Positions 21,638 through 32,340 of a stretch of 64,000 nucleotides of DNA are shown piece by piece. The notes below the pieces were generated by a model that ran no database searches, was not told the DNA's origin, and worked only from the letters and a program-made list of their open reading frames with translations. The first letter of the stretch is position 1. Every line of letters begins with the position of its first letter. The stretch is from Trissonchulus latispiculum. Lineage: Eukaryota > Nematoda > Enoplea > Enoplida > Ironidae. Location of the stretch: assembly GCA_030248195.1 (NCBI GenBank), contig JASAND010021396.1, positions 1 to 64,000 of the forward strand, in the 5' to 3' direction. The translations under genes and the position numbers were made by a program.

Positions 21638-22862
21638 ACAGCCGAATCGGGAATATCCTAACTGGCATAATTTATATTGAGAATTTTTGGCAGTTTCATT
21701 GAGATTTGATCAGATGAAGTAGTGAGCTACGCTACACTATAAGTTATACAAATTAACATTAGCTGGGCATTGTGTATATGTTGCTGATAACATCTTTCCT
21801 AGTTTTTGCATAAATCATTTACCTTGTTTGCAGCGTATACCGGCATTACACTTTGGGCACTGGCAGAATACAACTCTGTTGACAGCGCCGTATAGTTCCT
21901 TAAACAGGCCAGAAAATGAGAAGCTGATTTTGTCATAAACCATTCACGCCAAGGTAGGGTATCTTATATACTTCAGCAGAAACAAGGTATTTTCTGCTTC
22001 CTTTCTATGGCAGATAGCATCATATTCCAATCCACTTTTTCGGCAAGCTTCATTTTGACGTAGAACTCTCCAACGCTGTCGCTGCCCTTGCCATCAGCTC
22101 AAGGTCAGAGCGTGGAAACATGATAGTCTACGCAAGGAACAATCTGTGGAGCAACTTTGTTTGAATACGCGATTGACAAAAATCTAGCACGAGCCAGGTT
22201 TCTGTCAGTGTGCCAATTTTGGTGCCCACAGAAAATCAACAATTTTTTCGTTGTTGTTTTGTGCTGTCCGACAAGGCCTCTGTGTATATTGTCGTTTGAA
22301 CTGTGATATTATGCCGCTGTAAGGTTTCTGCTCAGAAAAGGGTTTGATTTCAAATGTTATGCATGTCATGAAACACGTCTTCTTTGGGATAGAATCTATG
22401 TACATCATAACTCACTGCCGTTTGAATGGCATTGATTTCGGAATAAGTCAGAGATTGAGTAAAAGTAGTCATCATCGGGAATAAAGGTTCCAAAATTGAG
22501 CATAAGTCGTTATAAGACCAGCCTCACGGAAGCAGTTTTCAGGATTGAGCAGTCATACTACAGGTAGTTGAATCCGAATCAGTTTATGCAGACATTTATG
22601 CATACTTAGTTTTAACAAGAGATTCTGATTCTATTCTATACACAAAAAATCAATTACAACCTTCGTGCAAAAAATTGGTATTACCGCAGCAGTGAAGTTT
22701 CTTTACAGCAGAAATTTTTGCCCAAATTAAATTTTGATAATTTAAAGCCAATCTAATATCGGGTTTCCTAGGCTCTTGGCATGGCATTGCAATTAAAAAT
22801 TGCTTAGTTGCCGCACAAACTATCTTTACTCAACTCACCCAAAGTTGTGCAGATGCGAGGTA
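21638..22862 (+). repeat. Segmental duplication, copy 2
   Basis: This segment is homologous to 11108-12922. It is preceded by the left half of a CAAGAGTAC MITE (21536-21640). It lacks the MITE of copy 1, so the insertion site at about 22052-22066 is intact. Several deletions shorten it, and the coding-like stretch has a one-base loss. Confidence 0.8.
21960..22200 (-). pseudogene. MITE-free copy of the duplicated exon, frameshifted
   Basis: The minus strand reads as the same coding-like stretch as 11442-12092, joined without the MITE. Where copy 1 has GCGTTTGGAGAG, this copy has GCGTTGGAGAG: one T is missing, so the frame breaks at the FGEFYVK position. Further small differences lie downstream. 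It is most likely a decayed copy. The protein family is not recognised. Confidence 0.5.
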
Positions 22863-22875
22863 TAGAGTATAATAT

Positions 22876-23223
22876 CAAGAATACATAATAACTAAGAGTG
22901 TGACAAGCGTCAAGCTCTTAGTTATTAGGCTTGGGACATCATCTGCACGATAACGGCTGACCCCCCCCCCCCACAAATTAGACCCATCACTTCAAAGAAA
23001 TTTACACGCTATATTTGTGTGCTAAAGCTCGCAACAGACGCACATTGAACCAACTGAGTAGTTGAGTTTTTGAGCTTTAGAACACAAACATAGCGTGCAA
23101 ATTTCTTTGAAGTGATGGGTCTAATTTGTGGGGGGGGGTCAGCCGTTATCGTGCAGATGATGTCCCAAGCCTAATAACTAAGAGCTTGACGCTTGCCACA
23201 CTCTTAGCTATTATGTACTCTTG
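22876..23223. mobile_element. CAAGAGTAC MITE, 348 bp, TSD ATAATAT
   Basis: This copy is complete with an exact ATAATAT on both sides (22869-22875 and 23224-23230). It belongs to the subfamily with AACTAAGAGTGTGACAAGCG ends and long arms. The two halves are inverted copies of each other around AACTGAGTAGTTGAG near 23053. The copy at 30301 is of the same subfamily. Confidence 0.9.
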
Positions 23224-24440
23224 ATAATATATAGGTATAACAAAATATGAAAGGTATAGAGACTCACTTACAGGTACAACAATTTTGCTATCTGCAAGAT
23301 ATTCGCTGGGGTATTTGCGTATATGCTCTATTTACGTAATGTCGTTAAAATTACTCACCATCTGTTGGCAGTATCCTTTAATGCTTCTCCACACAAAAGT
23401 TTGTTCTGTCAATAAGACTGTCTAGACAAATCGTTGGAGCAAACTGTAAACTGGAAACAGGTGCTCGTAAGCAGCAAATTTCCTACCTGCAAAATATTCC
23501 AGCAGGTAGTTGCTTGTAGTACTTATTGTGACATAATTATTCAAACTCAGTTAGTTTCTCAATCACCACTAGAAACATTGCTTTTAGATACGTATTTTCA
23601 AACTGTCACGGTTTAATCGGCCAAGTAATGCTGCTCTTAATCCTACTTAACCACCATGTGAACTGTTCACAGACGAATCTCTAAATTGCTGACAGCCTAA
23701 TATCAAAATCTTTCAATTAAGCCCAATTTAACATTTGCGTTCATAGCAGCTGCTGACTGTGAGCTCCTAGAGAAAATATTATAAAGAACAAATAAAACTA
23801 GCTAAGTAATGCTTTGATATTTCAAGTTTTTGTTTCAATAAAAAATTTGTTCATACCTTTGTCTTTGCAACAAGTACATCAGCCAACCAGCAGCCGTTTA
23901 GAAACAAGGATTTTACCAATGCCAAAAATGGTTGTTTACTTTTATGCACAGCTTAGAATTTTTACGATGTTTTAGTCGTTTTGATCCTTCGCTTAAGCTG
24001 TTCTGCCAAGAATGTCTAACAGGTGACTGTAGCTCTAAGTAGAGCTTAGGGGTTTATTAATCAGTATGTCACCACAGTTTTGTTTGTTCTTGGCTTAATC
24101 ATGTAAGCATAGCGTGTGAATTTCTCTGACTTGCGGTGTCTGATTTATGGGGGGTTAGCCGGTAGGACGCGTCCGATAGATTGAGAATATAATACATAGC
24201 ATATGCTTAGTCTTATATACTCTTGCTTAACCATAGTAATAAGCTGCCTAAATAACTAAAATTTAATTTCATTTTCATGGATTTATCATTAGTTGGCTTT
24301 GTGTTTCACAAACTTCCACTGGCTTAAGGTGGTGGTGTCCTTTTTTTGCAGTGCTTTTGTGGTGATTTTTTTGAAGCATAACTTTCGCAATTTTAGGAGT
24401 TGGAATGAGCTACATCGTTTTGAAGCTTATAATCAACACA
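23224..24440. other. Stretch without recognised gene; MITE remnant at its end
   Basis: A plus-strand open frame 23434-23616 is short and unsupported. At about 24100-24235 is a degraded right end of the CAAGAGTAC family (GCGTGTGAATTTCTCTGAC, TTATGGGGGGTTAGCC and TATACTCTTG). Confidence 0.4.
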
Positions 24441-24451
24441 TCCACATGACC

Positions 24452-24999
24452 TTATGAAACTAGCAAAATTTGCAAAACTTTTCTGACATAAAGGCTAAAC
24501 AGACCGAAAATTTTTAACACCAATTTCGCAAAATTGTAGAATCGGCCAAAAGTTTTTTGCACAATGATATGAACAAGTGAGCTGAGAACATCTTTTGGAT
24601 TTGGCTCAATATGGCTTAATGCTGTAGAAAAAACGCCAAATATGCGAAGACACGAAATTTCGCAATTTTGAATTGAGTTTTCTTCCAACTGGAGACGTTT
24701 TAGCTCAAACCAAGAAACATGTCCCTCCGCAATAATGCGAATTTTCATCCTGCATACATATAGTTATTGACACCAGATGCAACATTGGCTGCGCTTACTT
24801 TCGTCTATGTATTCAAGGAACTGATTAGGATTGCATCTACAACTTGAAGCTTTCTGCGGTCAAAAACTAAGTGCTCATTCTGGTACTTGTAGTCATAAAA
24901 TTGTAGCTCGAAGGTCAAATAGTCTACAATAGTTTTTGTTGTTTTATGCCACATGCCCGCCCGATCATAGAGCAACAAATCCATTGATAGGGGCCGCAA
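24452..24999 (-). other. Two adjacent minus-strand open frames, unknown
   Basis: Frames 24452-24748 (98 codons) and 24805-24999 (64 codons) have protein-like composition; the second contains EHLVFDRRKLQVVDAI. No domain was recognised and no strong splice pair links them. The DNA at 24455-24530 recurs, diverged, at about 25365-25480, so part of the first frame is repeat sequence. They may be exon fragments or chance frames. Confidence 0.22.
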
Positions 25000-25014
25000 T
25001 GGTCAGACTTGTGG

Positions 25015-25245
25015 TTCTAAACGCTTTAGATATGTCTATGTCTGTTTTTTAATGTTTAATTTTAAATGTTTAATGTCTGAAAGTTTGTGATTTTTTGCCA
25101 AGTAGGCAACTGGGGTAAAACTAGACCTAGACCTATTAAAAAGTAGCTACTTTTTAATGCATTTGTCGAAACAATTTTAGCCCCCTCCACAAATCTGAGC
25201 CCCTTCCAGACCTGGGAGGGGGAACCCCCCAGACTTCCTGGCAAT
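25015..25245 (+). repeat. Dispersed repeat, copy 1
   Basis: It matches 26725-26960 in direct orientation: ACGCTTTAGATATGTCTAT, TTTTTTGCCAAGTAGGCAAC and a GACCTAGACCTATTA motif, then a CCCCTCCA/CTGAGCC tract. No ORF belongs to it. Confidence 0.75.
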
Positions 25246-25905
25246 GGTCGATTTGACTACTTGGCTTCGACATAACATCATGCTCTCATTACGCATTGCA
25301 ATATTGGGAAATAGAATTTGCTCAAGACTGAAGTGACCATGCCATTAAAACTGTCAGCGCTTATGAAACTAGCAAAATTAGCAAAAAATTAGCAAAACTT
25401 TTCTGACATAAAGGCTAAACATATACCGAAAATTTTGTACACCAATTTAGCAAAATTTTAAAAGGATTTTCAAAAGTCTGAATATGCCAGGATTAATTAA
25501 TTAATTTGAGTGGGTCATTGATTAACGGAACATATGCCGCCGGGTCAGATACTTATATCCTAGCAAGCAATTAATGGTTGATCCCTTTGAGGAAGTTAAA
25601 GACAACTTTGCTGAATGCAACAGAAATTCTGTTTACCTCTCTGTGTGCACAAGTGGAGACCTCCCTTCGAGTTGACTATTAGCCAAGGGCGGAATCGTTT
25701 CTTTTTCATACGGGATCAACCATTACAAATGTCTCAATGGCTGCAAAAGCAAAAATGTTCATTTCAGGGTTTCTTTCCATCCAAAGCAATCCAGTATTTC
25801 AACGGTCTGCTGAAAATATATTGCCAAAATCTGACAATTTCTTGTCGTTCGACATCAATCTTTAAAGAAATTTCCAAATTCTATTCTTAGAACCTTAAAT
25901 AGTAC

Positions 25906-26284
25906 CAAGAGTACATAATAGATAAGAGTGTGACAGCTGGCTGGCTCTCTGTTATCAGCTCAAGATACATGCTCTGCACGCTAACGGCTGACCCCATACA
26001 CAAACGTGTACCTAGTGACCCCCCCCCACAAATGTGTACCCAGTACACGTTTCTGTACGATCACTCGCCGTATCTTTACGTGTTAAAGCTCGAAAACACA
26101 ACGCCTGTGTGCGTCCAATTTGTGTCTGCTTCGAGCTTTATAACGCTAAGATAGCGTGCGAATTTCTTTGAAGTGAACATACACGTTTGTGTATGGGGTC
26201 AGCCGTTAGCGTGCAGAGCATGTACCTTGAGCTGATAGCGGATAGCTTGCCTGCTGTCACACTCTTATATATTATGTACTCTTG
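25906..26284. mobile_element. CAAGAGTAC MITE, 379 bp, TSD ATAGTAC/ATAGTCC
   Basis: The complete ends are flanked by ATAGTAC on the left and ATAGTCC on the right (six of seven bases). The interior resembles the copy at 11574-11911 (CCCATACACAAACG, CTTTACGTGTTAAAGC), so these two are the closest pair in the window. The plus-strand open frame 25930-26154 is just the MITE sequence. Confidence 0.85.
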
Positions 26285-27430
26285 ATAGTCCCAAAATATA
26301 GCCTGAAGTTGTATGCATATATTATGCAGGCAAGTTTACCTAGCATTTTGGCAAGATTTTCCTGCTGACAATGCAGCTGTCTGCAAAATAAGTAAGTTTC
26401 AGTTTTTTGTGCAAATATGTGTATTCTGCAAATTTGACAGTATCAGCATTAAGTTTTCAGGCACGTGTTGAAATTGCTGGGAATAGAACTGACGTCGACC
26501 CTAAACCTAATAACAAATTAAATGCACACAGCGATATTTGATCTGCCATGTCAGGCTAAAAAGTATTATCAGTGGCAGTTGTGATCTCATTTCTGGAACA
26601 ACGTAAAAGGGCGCACAACGTAAAAAATACGAGGGCTTTAGTGAGAAATATTGTTCAGTTTGTTAAAAAGCGAAGTTCTGAACAACCCTCTGAATCAAAC
26701 TATATAATTATAATCCCCCTTCTTCTTGTGGTTCCAAACGCTTTAGATATGTCTATATCTGATTTTTAATGTTTAATTTTAAATGTTTAATGTCTAAAAG
26801 TATGTGATTTTTTGCCAAGTAGGCAACTGGGCTAAAAGACCTAGACCTATTAAAATAGCTTTTTAATTTTTTTCGAAACAATTGTGCCCCCCTCCAGAAA
26901 TCTGAGCCTCTTCCAGGCGGACGCGGAGGTGAGACCCCCCAGACTCCCAGAAATTGGTGGAAACGTTTTGCTCATTCTGTTTTAATTCTGCTGGTGTACT
27001 GCAATGAATTGATGAGACGTTGACCACTAGACAACCTTAAAATTTATGTAAGCTGCTTAAAACCAAAAACAATGCCACAATTAAAATTTGCGTGTAACTA
27101 ACATTTTATTGAAAAATAATGCTACCTAGGAGATAAAGTTAACTAAATACGATAAATGAGTACGGACGTATAGAAAATTTGGAGCTAAGTGTCAATATCT
27201 GACGTAAACTGAAAATATGTAGTAATACATCCAATGTAACGCTTGCAATACAACATGTGCACGATATTATGCAGCAAAATTAAATCTTGCAACACAGTTG
27301 ACGCATAAAATCATTAAATTTGAGTTTGACAAACAGTCGCCATTGGCCGCACACACCGGCCAACGCACAACACTAGCTGGTTCGATATGGCTAGATAAGT
27401 AGAAAACTAATTCATAAAAGTAACAAAACT
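26285..27430. other. Stretch without recognised gene; contains a dispersed repeat
   Basis: It holds the second copy of the 25015 repeat (26725-26960). At 27340-27376 is a short GGCC-rich cluster ending CGCACAACACTAGC, the inverse form of the TAGTGTTGG hAT-like ends. The open frame 26572-26769 is unsupported. Confidence 0.45.
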
Positions 27431-27433
27431 AAG

Positions 27434-27654
27434 TTGTTCATTAGTTGTTTTTGTAGAATACGGCGCTATGTCCCTTGTCAGACAAAGAGAAAGTTTAATG
27501 TGTACTGGCAGGGACCCTGTTTGGTGCAAGAAAGGATTTCAGACGTCACTTATCGAATTCCAGGAAAGAGGAAGACAAGAGTGGTTCATTTCAACAGATC
27601 ATCGACGCAGCCACCTTCAAGGATCAAAGAACGCTCTGGCACGAAGCTAGAAAG
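27434..27654 (+). pseudogene. Ty3/gypsy-type integrase C-terminal remnant
   Basis: The frame reads RRYVPCQTKRKFNVYWQGPC, then LVQERISDVTYRI, then TRVVHFNRS. This pattern (basic stretch, W-x-GP, a strand with SDVTY, then VVH-x-(N/D)R) is typical of the chromoviral/gypsy integrase C-terminus. It is followed directly by the LTR. The protease, reverse transcriptase, RNase H and integrase core are absent; the remnant begins near 27455. The frame ends within the LTR (stop near 27685). A second, overlapping plus frame at 27468-27650 is a shadow. Confidence 0.75.
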
Positions 27655-27976
27655 TGTGAAGTTAGCACCGACAGGAAAGATATAAATTATTTCTGAGCTG
27701 CTAAGCCTAAAAGAATTTAGAGTTCAATTTCTTAGGTTTTGTGCTCTGTCAAAGTTTATATGGTTTTCTCAAGTTTATATTTCGTATTAATTTGTCATCA
27801 AGTTTTGCCGAAATTACAATAAACCGTTGTAATCGTGAAACTGACTTTAAGTTGGTCAGGATCCTCCATTCCTCCGGCATCACACACCACCGGTATTCAC
27901 CTGTAGTCTAGTCTTATCCTAATAGTCAAAAGGAGACGATAACATTTTACTAAGTTTCATATAGTCAAACTTCACA
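27655..27976 (+). repeat. LTR of a gypsy-like element, 322 bp
   Basis: It starts TGTGAAGTTAGC and ends GTCAAACTTCACA, with the 7-bp inverted ends TGTGAAG/CTTCACA and the 5'-TG...CA-3' rule. An AATAAA lies at 27818-27823. It matches the LTR at 29109-29602 but lacks about 170 bp of that copy's middle. It sits directly after the pol remnant, as a 3' LTR would, and before a primer-binding-like site, as a 5' LTR would. Confidence 0.9.
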
Positions 27977-27978
27977 TG

Positions 27979-27994
27979 TGGCGACCGTGTCATG
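27979..27994 (+). other. Primer-binding-site-like sequence
   Basis: TGGCGACCGTG follows the LTR end by 2 bp. A TGGCG start just after the 5' LTR is common in gypsy-type elements primed by a tRNA 3' end. The complementary tRNA was not identified. Confidence 0.5.
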
Positions 27995-28390
27995 TGGTAG
28001 ATGTCGCAGAGGTGTGACGATCGTGACCTAAAATTTCAGTCAGAAGTAAAGCGTAAATTTTAAATTCTTCGTAAAGTTTTGGTTTTTTCCGAATTTTAAT
28101 ACAATGATGATGTGGGGGCATCCCCCTCCTAAGTTACTCCCGGGGTCAAATTTTCATAAGGCCAGTTATGGTCAAATGCCGAATAAAATATTTGATGTCC
28201 CAGCGACGGGGAAAGTCAGCAAGTGCAGAGGGGAGGGTGTTCCCCTACAAACCAGAACCCGCAACTCGGCCCCCAACAACCCAGCCTCCCCCAAATTCAG
28301 AATTCGCCCCAACCACCCCCAATCCCTGGTTCAAAATTTTCGGGGAGAAATTTTGTGGGTCATGGTCAAGATCATGTCTGTTTTTAAAAT

Positions 28391-29113
28391 ATGCCATGTG
28401 AGGATTCGGGGCTTCAGAATTTCCCTGTGGGTGACACTGTTTTTAGTGAAACTGAAATTTCGGGGAAGGCCGCTACGGTAGCCCGCGACCTCAAAACTGT
28501 AGATGCTCCTGTGGGACACCTCCGCCAACTAGAAAACATTGCAAATTATTATGGAGACTTGGATGATACTAAGGCCGACGGTTTCATTGGGAATCTTTTG
28601 GGAAATCGGGGCGCGCCTATGTCAAATTCGGGCCCACTACCCGTCTCAACCCCTGCTGTGTCTCAACATGATCCTGCTCTTGTGGCCGGCCAATCTTGTT
28701 CGCAGGTGTTGAATAGTTTTGGGGCCCCGTATAGCCCTGCCTTCCAGTGTATTTATGGAATTGGAGCGGCAACAGTGCCTACATCAGCGTCAAATGGTTT
28801 TTCGATCCAGAATCAAACTGTCTCACCGCCTCCTGACAAATCGACCCCTCCTGCTCAAATTATGCAAACTAATTTTTCTCCACCTGGACGCGCAGTGCCT
28901 TTCTCGTTGCCTGTGTCTCATCGAAATGTTCCCTCACAAAGGGTGCACAGCTCTGAGGCTGCAGGAACTGACTATTTTGACCCCAATCTTCATTCTAATA
29001 CGAAACAGCAGTATACGTACTATCAGCCCCATTTCCAGCCAGGTTATCAGTTCGGATACGATGTAAGCTACCATAGTGCGCAGCTATATCTATGCTATAT
29101 AATATATATGTGA
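28391..29113 (+). CDS. Presumed gag fragment of LTR element
   Basis: This 240-codon frame lies downstream of the LTR and primer-binding-like site, where gag is expected. The product is rich in Ser, Pro, Gln, Asn and Tyr (for example HLRQLENIANYYGDLDDTKA near the start and a Tyr/Gln-rich end). No CCHC zinc knuckle is present. The frame is cut off by the second LTR, in which it ends, so the 3' part of gag and all of pol are missing between the LTRs. Other frames at 28104-28481 and 28719-29066 overlap it and are probably shadows, although the region 28104-28390 could encode an upstream part in another frame. Assignment as gag is by position only. Confidence 0.5.
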   Translation: MPCEDSGLQNFPVGDTVFSETEISGKAATVARDLKTVDAPVGHLRQLENIANYYGDLDDTKADGFIGNLLGNRGAPMSNSGPLPVSTPAVSQHDPALVAGQSCSQVLNSFGAPYSPAFQCIYGIGAATVPTSASNGFSIQNQTVSPPPDKSTPPAQIMQTNFSPPGRAVPFSLPVSHRNVPSQRVHSSEAAGTDYFDPNLHSNTKQQYTYYQPHFQPGYQFGYDVSYHSAQLYLCYIIYM

Positions 29114-29602
29114 AGTTAGCACCGACAGGAAAGATATAAATTATTTCTGAGCTGCTAAGCCTAAGTGAATTTAGAGTTCTATTTCGACGAACGTTCAATG
29201 TTTCTCGTTTCTCTTGACTAAATTCCTAAGTCAGTTAGCTAATAGTTGAGATTCGCCATTTTGGGTAGTTCAAATTCAGTTGTAGTGGGATTTGCGAATG
29301 AGCAGGTTGGGTAGAGTTTTTGGGGGAGAAATATTTCTGGCATTTTGGGTAGGTTTTGTGCTCTGTCAAAGTTTATGTGGTTTTCTCAAGTTTATATTTC
29401 GTATTAATTTGTCATCAAGTTTTGCCGAAATTACAATAAACCGTTGTAATCGTGAAACTGACTTTTAGTTGGTCAGGATCCTCCATTCCTCAGGCATCAC
29501 ACATTCACACACCACCGGTATTCACCTGTAGTCTAGTCTTATCCTAATAGTCAAAAGGAGACGATAACATTTTACTAAGTTTCATAATAGTCAAACTTCA
29601 CA
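29109..29602 (+). repeat. LTR of a gypsy-like element, full 494 bp
   Basis: It has the same TGTGAAG...CTTCACA ends as 27655-27976, with an additional block of about 170 bp (about 29183-29350). It overlaps the end of the gag-like frame by a few bases. The 5 bases after it (AAAGA) do not match those before the first LTR (GAAAG). This agrees with the two LTRs not being the pair from one insertion. Confidence 0.9.
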
Positions 29603-29649
29603 AAAGAAGCTACAAAGAAAGTACGGTTCAAACCCTGTACAAGGAGAAA

Positions 29650-30300
29650 GTGACATTGACAAGCAAGAACGAGTGGAAGGCTATGACACTAAAAGTCCGA
29701 AAACTGTTTTGCAACCAGCAACGTTCAAGTATATACAAACTAATCAGCAAAGACCCTTTAGACAGAGATATCCTCAACAATATCGAACCAAGAAATATCA
29801 TTTCTGAGAAAGTTACTCGGACAAAAAGAAATTTCGAAACTTGGATCCTAAACTACCTTTGTAGTAGTTTTTATGTCAATGGACTCCGTGATAGAAAGCA
29901 GAAGCTCGGGAGAGCTTCACAACACGGATGGGTGTAGTGAAGAAGTAATGGTAAGGTGGAGGGCCACCGTGCGGAGTGGTCTGAGGAAGCCAAACAGTGT
30001 GCTTTGGACTCCTGGCCCAGTACCTATGTGAAGGAGGTGCGTATCCCAGATTCTTGGGGACACCACTTCCCAAAACGGCGGGAAGAGAACCGTGTGATAC
30101 AGTCGAAGGAAGATCTGCTGACATTTGCCCAGAATTCGCTCATGCAGGTGATGAAGACGTACATGTCCACATCTGACGGGCTGGTGGTGGTTTCCAAAAT
30201 GGCTGAAGTGGATGAAGGCCAGGTTCGAAAGGTGGAAATTGGAGATAGGCGGAGGTGGATGAACTTTGGTGGGTGACCATCTAAGATTACTTTATGGTAA
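29650..30300 (+). CDS. Coding-like sequence, 5' part of split gene
   Basis: Two plus-strand frames follow each other: 29650-29937 and 29956-30276. The second (107 codons) reads EGHRAEWSEEAKQCALDSWP and further on QVMKTYMSTSDGLVVVSKMA; charged and hydrophobic residues alternate as in a real protein. It ends in a stop at 30276, just before the TSD of a MITE (30294-30300). The matching continuation may lie beyond the insert (31860-32235). No family was recognised, and a start codon and splice sites are not certain. Confidence 0.4.
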
Positions 30301-31819
30301 CAAGAGTACATAATAACTAAGAGTGTGACAAGCGTCAAGCTCTTAGTTATTAGGCTTGTGGACATGATCTGCACGATAACGGCTGACCCGCCCACCCACA
30401 AATTAGACCCATCACTTCAAAGAAATTCGCACGCTATGCTTGTGTGCTGAAGCTCGCAACAGACGCACATTGAACCAACTGACTAGTTGTGTTTTCGAGC
30501 TTTAGAACGTAGGCATAGCGTGCGAATTTCTTTGAAGTGATGGGTCTAATTTGTGGGGGGGGGGTCAGCCGTTATCGTGCATATCATGTCCCCAAGCCTA
30601 ATAACTAAGAGCTTGACGCTTGTCACACTCTTAGTTATTATTAAAGTTGTGACACGGGACGGTGGTGGGCCGCGGGCTCGGGCACGGCCCGACCCGGGCC
30701 CGGCCCGGATTTTTTGGCGACGGCCCGACCCGCGGCCCGGCCCGCAAGATTACAAATAGGCGGCCCGCCACCGGCCCGCGTGCCGGTTGCGGGCCGCGGG
30801 CCGGACCGGTTTTTTTACACGGTAAATAGCAATTTTTCAATAAATTTCGGTGCAATTTCAAGTCTACAATCAAAATTTCATTTACGGGTTTTCAATGGCT
30901 TTGTTTTAAGATGATTAATTACACTTAATGGAAGTTAGAATTCAGCTGTCTCGGCATCTGGGTGTCTAAGGTTGTTATACGGTGGCTACTTATTGGATAT
31001 ACCTAATCCATTTTAAGTTACGTCTATGAAAAGGGTGTAGAAGCTTTTAACAGTTGTCGCAAAACAATTGGAATTAAAACATTCGCTTATATAATTAGGT
31101 TTGATTGTATTGGTATTGATGTAAGAAGGCTTCGTTCGCAGTTTAAGACGCAGTGCTCTTGTTGCGATTGTAATTGCTTGGAAACGTAACCAACATCCAA
31201 AACCTTATTAGACAAACTAAACGAAATTTGGTTTAGTTTTTCCCTGCTATTGGTCATGTAAATTAGACCTTTATGTCAAAATCAAGCACGTGGACAAACT
31301 TAACACAAGAGACATTTAATTTGAGGAAGTGAAAAGCTTCAAAAAAAGTAGGACAGCATCTTTGAAAAATAATGGAATCGGAATTGTAACATAAGGTTAA
31401 GAGTGGAGTAGGAGCGACAGCTTGGATTTGTATATGGATAATATGTGGAATTCTGCATAACAATGTAATATTTACCAAACACGTAATCGACTGACCAGTG
31501 GCCACTTGTTATTGCTATTTGTTGTTTGTGAAAAATGGAAGACATAAAAATAGCCGTAAAATAAGTTGAAATTAGACGTAATGCAAGTTGAAATCAATTA
31601 CCTAACAGTTCGGGCTGTTTTTGCGACGTCGGGCCGTTCGGCCCGTAGAAATTTGCGGCCCCGGGCCGGCCGACGTGGCCCGGCCCGCCACCGGCCCGCG
31701 GGCTGCGGGCCGGGCTCGGGCCGGGCCAGCCCGGCCCGTAGGACCACATCGGCCCGCGGGCCTGCCCGACCCGCAAAATTTTCTTATTTTCCAACACTAG
31801 TTATTATGTTACTCTTGAT
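30301..31819. mobile_element. CAAGAGTAC MITE interrupted by hAT-like insert, TSD ATGGTAA
   Basis: The left part is 30301-30641 and the right terminus 31800-31819 (TTATTATGTTACTCTTG). ATGGTAA flanks the whole at 30294-30300 and 31820-31826. Its body up to the break is nearly the same as the copy at 22876-23223. The right inverted end is split by the insert at 30642-31799. One base is inserted near the right end relative to the family (GTTACTC). Confidence 0.9.
30642..31799. mobile_element. hAT-like non-autonomous element, 1158 bp, TSD GTTATTAT
   Basis: It is nested in the MITE above. The 8-bp duplication GTTATTAT lies at 30634-30641 and 31800-31807. Ends are TAAAGTTGTGACAC and the reverse complement TAGTGTTGGAAAAT, similar only at the tip. 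Both subterminal zones (30660-30800 and 31620-31780) are strongly GC-rich arrays of GGCCCG units in opposite orientation, around an AT-rich core with no long frame. An 8-bp TSD and TAGxGTTG tips fit the hAT superfamily. Confidence 0.85.
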
Positions 31820-31860
31820 GGTAATGACGTCTTTGTCCAGTGAGATAAATTAATTGGGCC

Positions 31861-32235
31861 TGTCACCCAATCGTAGGGCAAGGGCGACATGTATCGACGC
31901 ATTGTAATCCTGATGACGTGAAGGTAATGGAAGTAACCAGACGGACCTTTCTGAAGGACGTTGTCATGGTCATCGAGTCAAGCCCCGAAGATCCACTCCG
32001 CTTAATGACTTGCTTCGTCAGAAATCCTAAACTCTTTTGTAAAGTAGTCTTCTGTACTCAACCCTTGGCCTATGCAAAAGATCCCAACTGCCCAAGGGCA
32101 ACCATGGCCACTGAAGTCAGAAAGCTGTTAAATTATGAATCCACTTTCTGTTTCAGTGGCTTTGAGAGTTGGGATACTTTCGCCATAACGTTTTATCGGG
32201 TTGATACGATTACTGTTATTATTATGCGCCAGTAA
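31861..32235 (+). CDS. Coding-like sequence, 3' part of split gene
   Basis: An open frame runs from before 31870 to the stop at 32235, reading GRHVSTHCNPDDVKVMEVTR and on to VIESSPEDPLRLMTCFVRN. It is protein-like for at least 100 codons and ends just before the (ATT)n tract. It lies on the same strand as 29956-30276, separated by the nested transposons, so the two may have belonged to one gene. Its start is not an ATG, as would be expected of an internal exon. The family is not recognised. Confidence 0.4.
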   Translation, partial: CHPIVGQGRHVSTHCNPDDVKVMEVTRRTFLKDVVMVIESSPEDPLRLMTCFVRNPKLFCKVVFCTQPLAYAKDPNCPRATMATEVRKLLNYESTFCFSGFESWDTFAITFYRVDTITVIIMRQ

Positions 32236-32340
32236 CGTTCATGGCAGCTGATTATTATTATTATTAGGTACTATTATTATTATTATTATTATTATTACAA
32301 TTTTTATTATTATTACTATTATTATTAGTATTATTATTAC
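32212..32340 (+). repeat. (ATT)n microsatellite, imperfect
   Basis: ATT/TTA triplets repeat with a few interruptions directly after the end of the coding-like frame. Confidence 0.9.
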
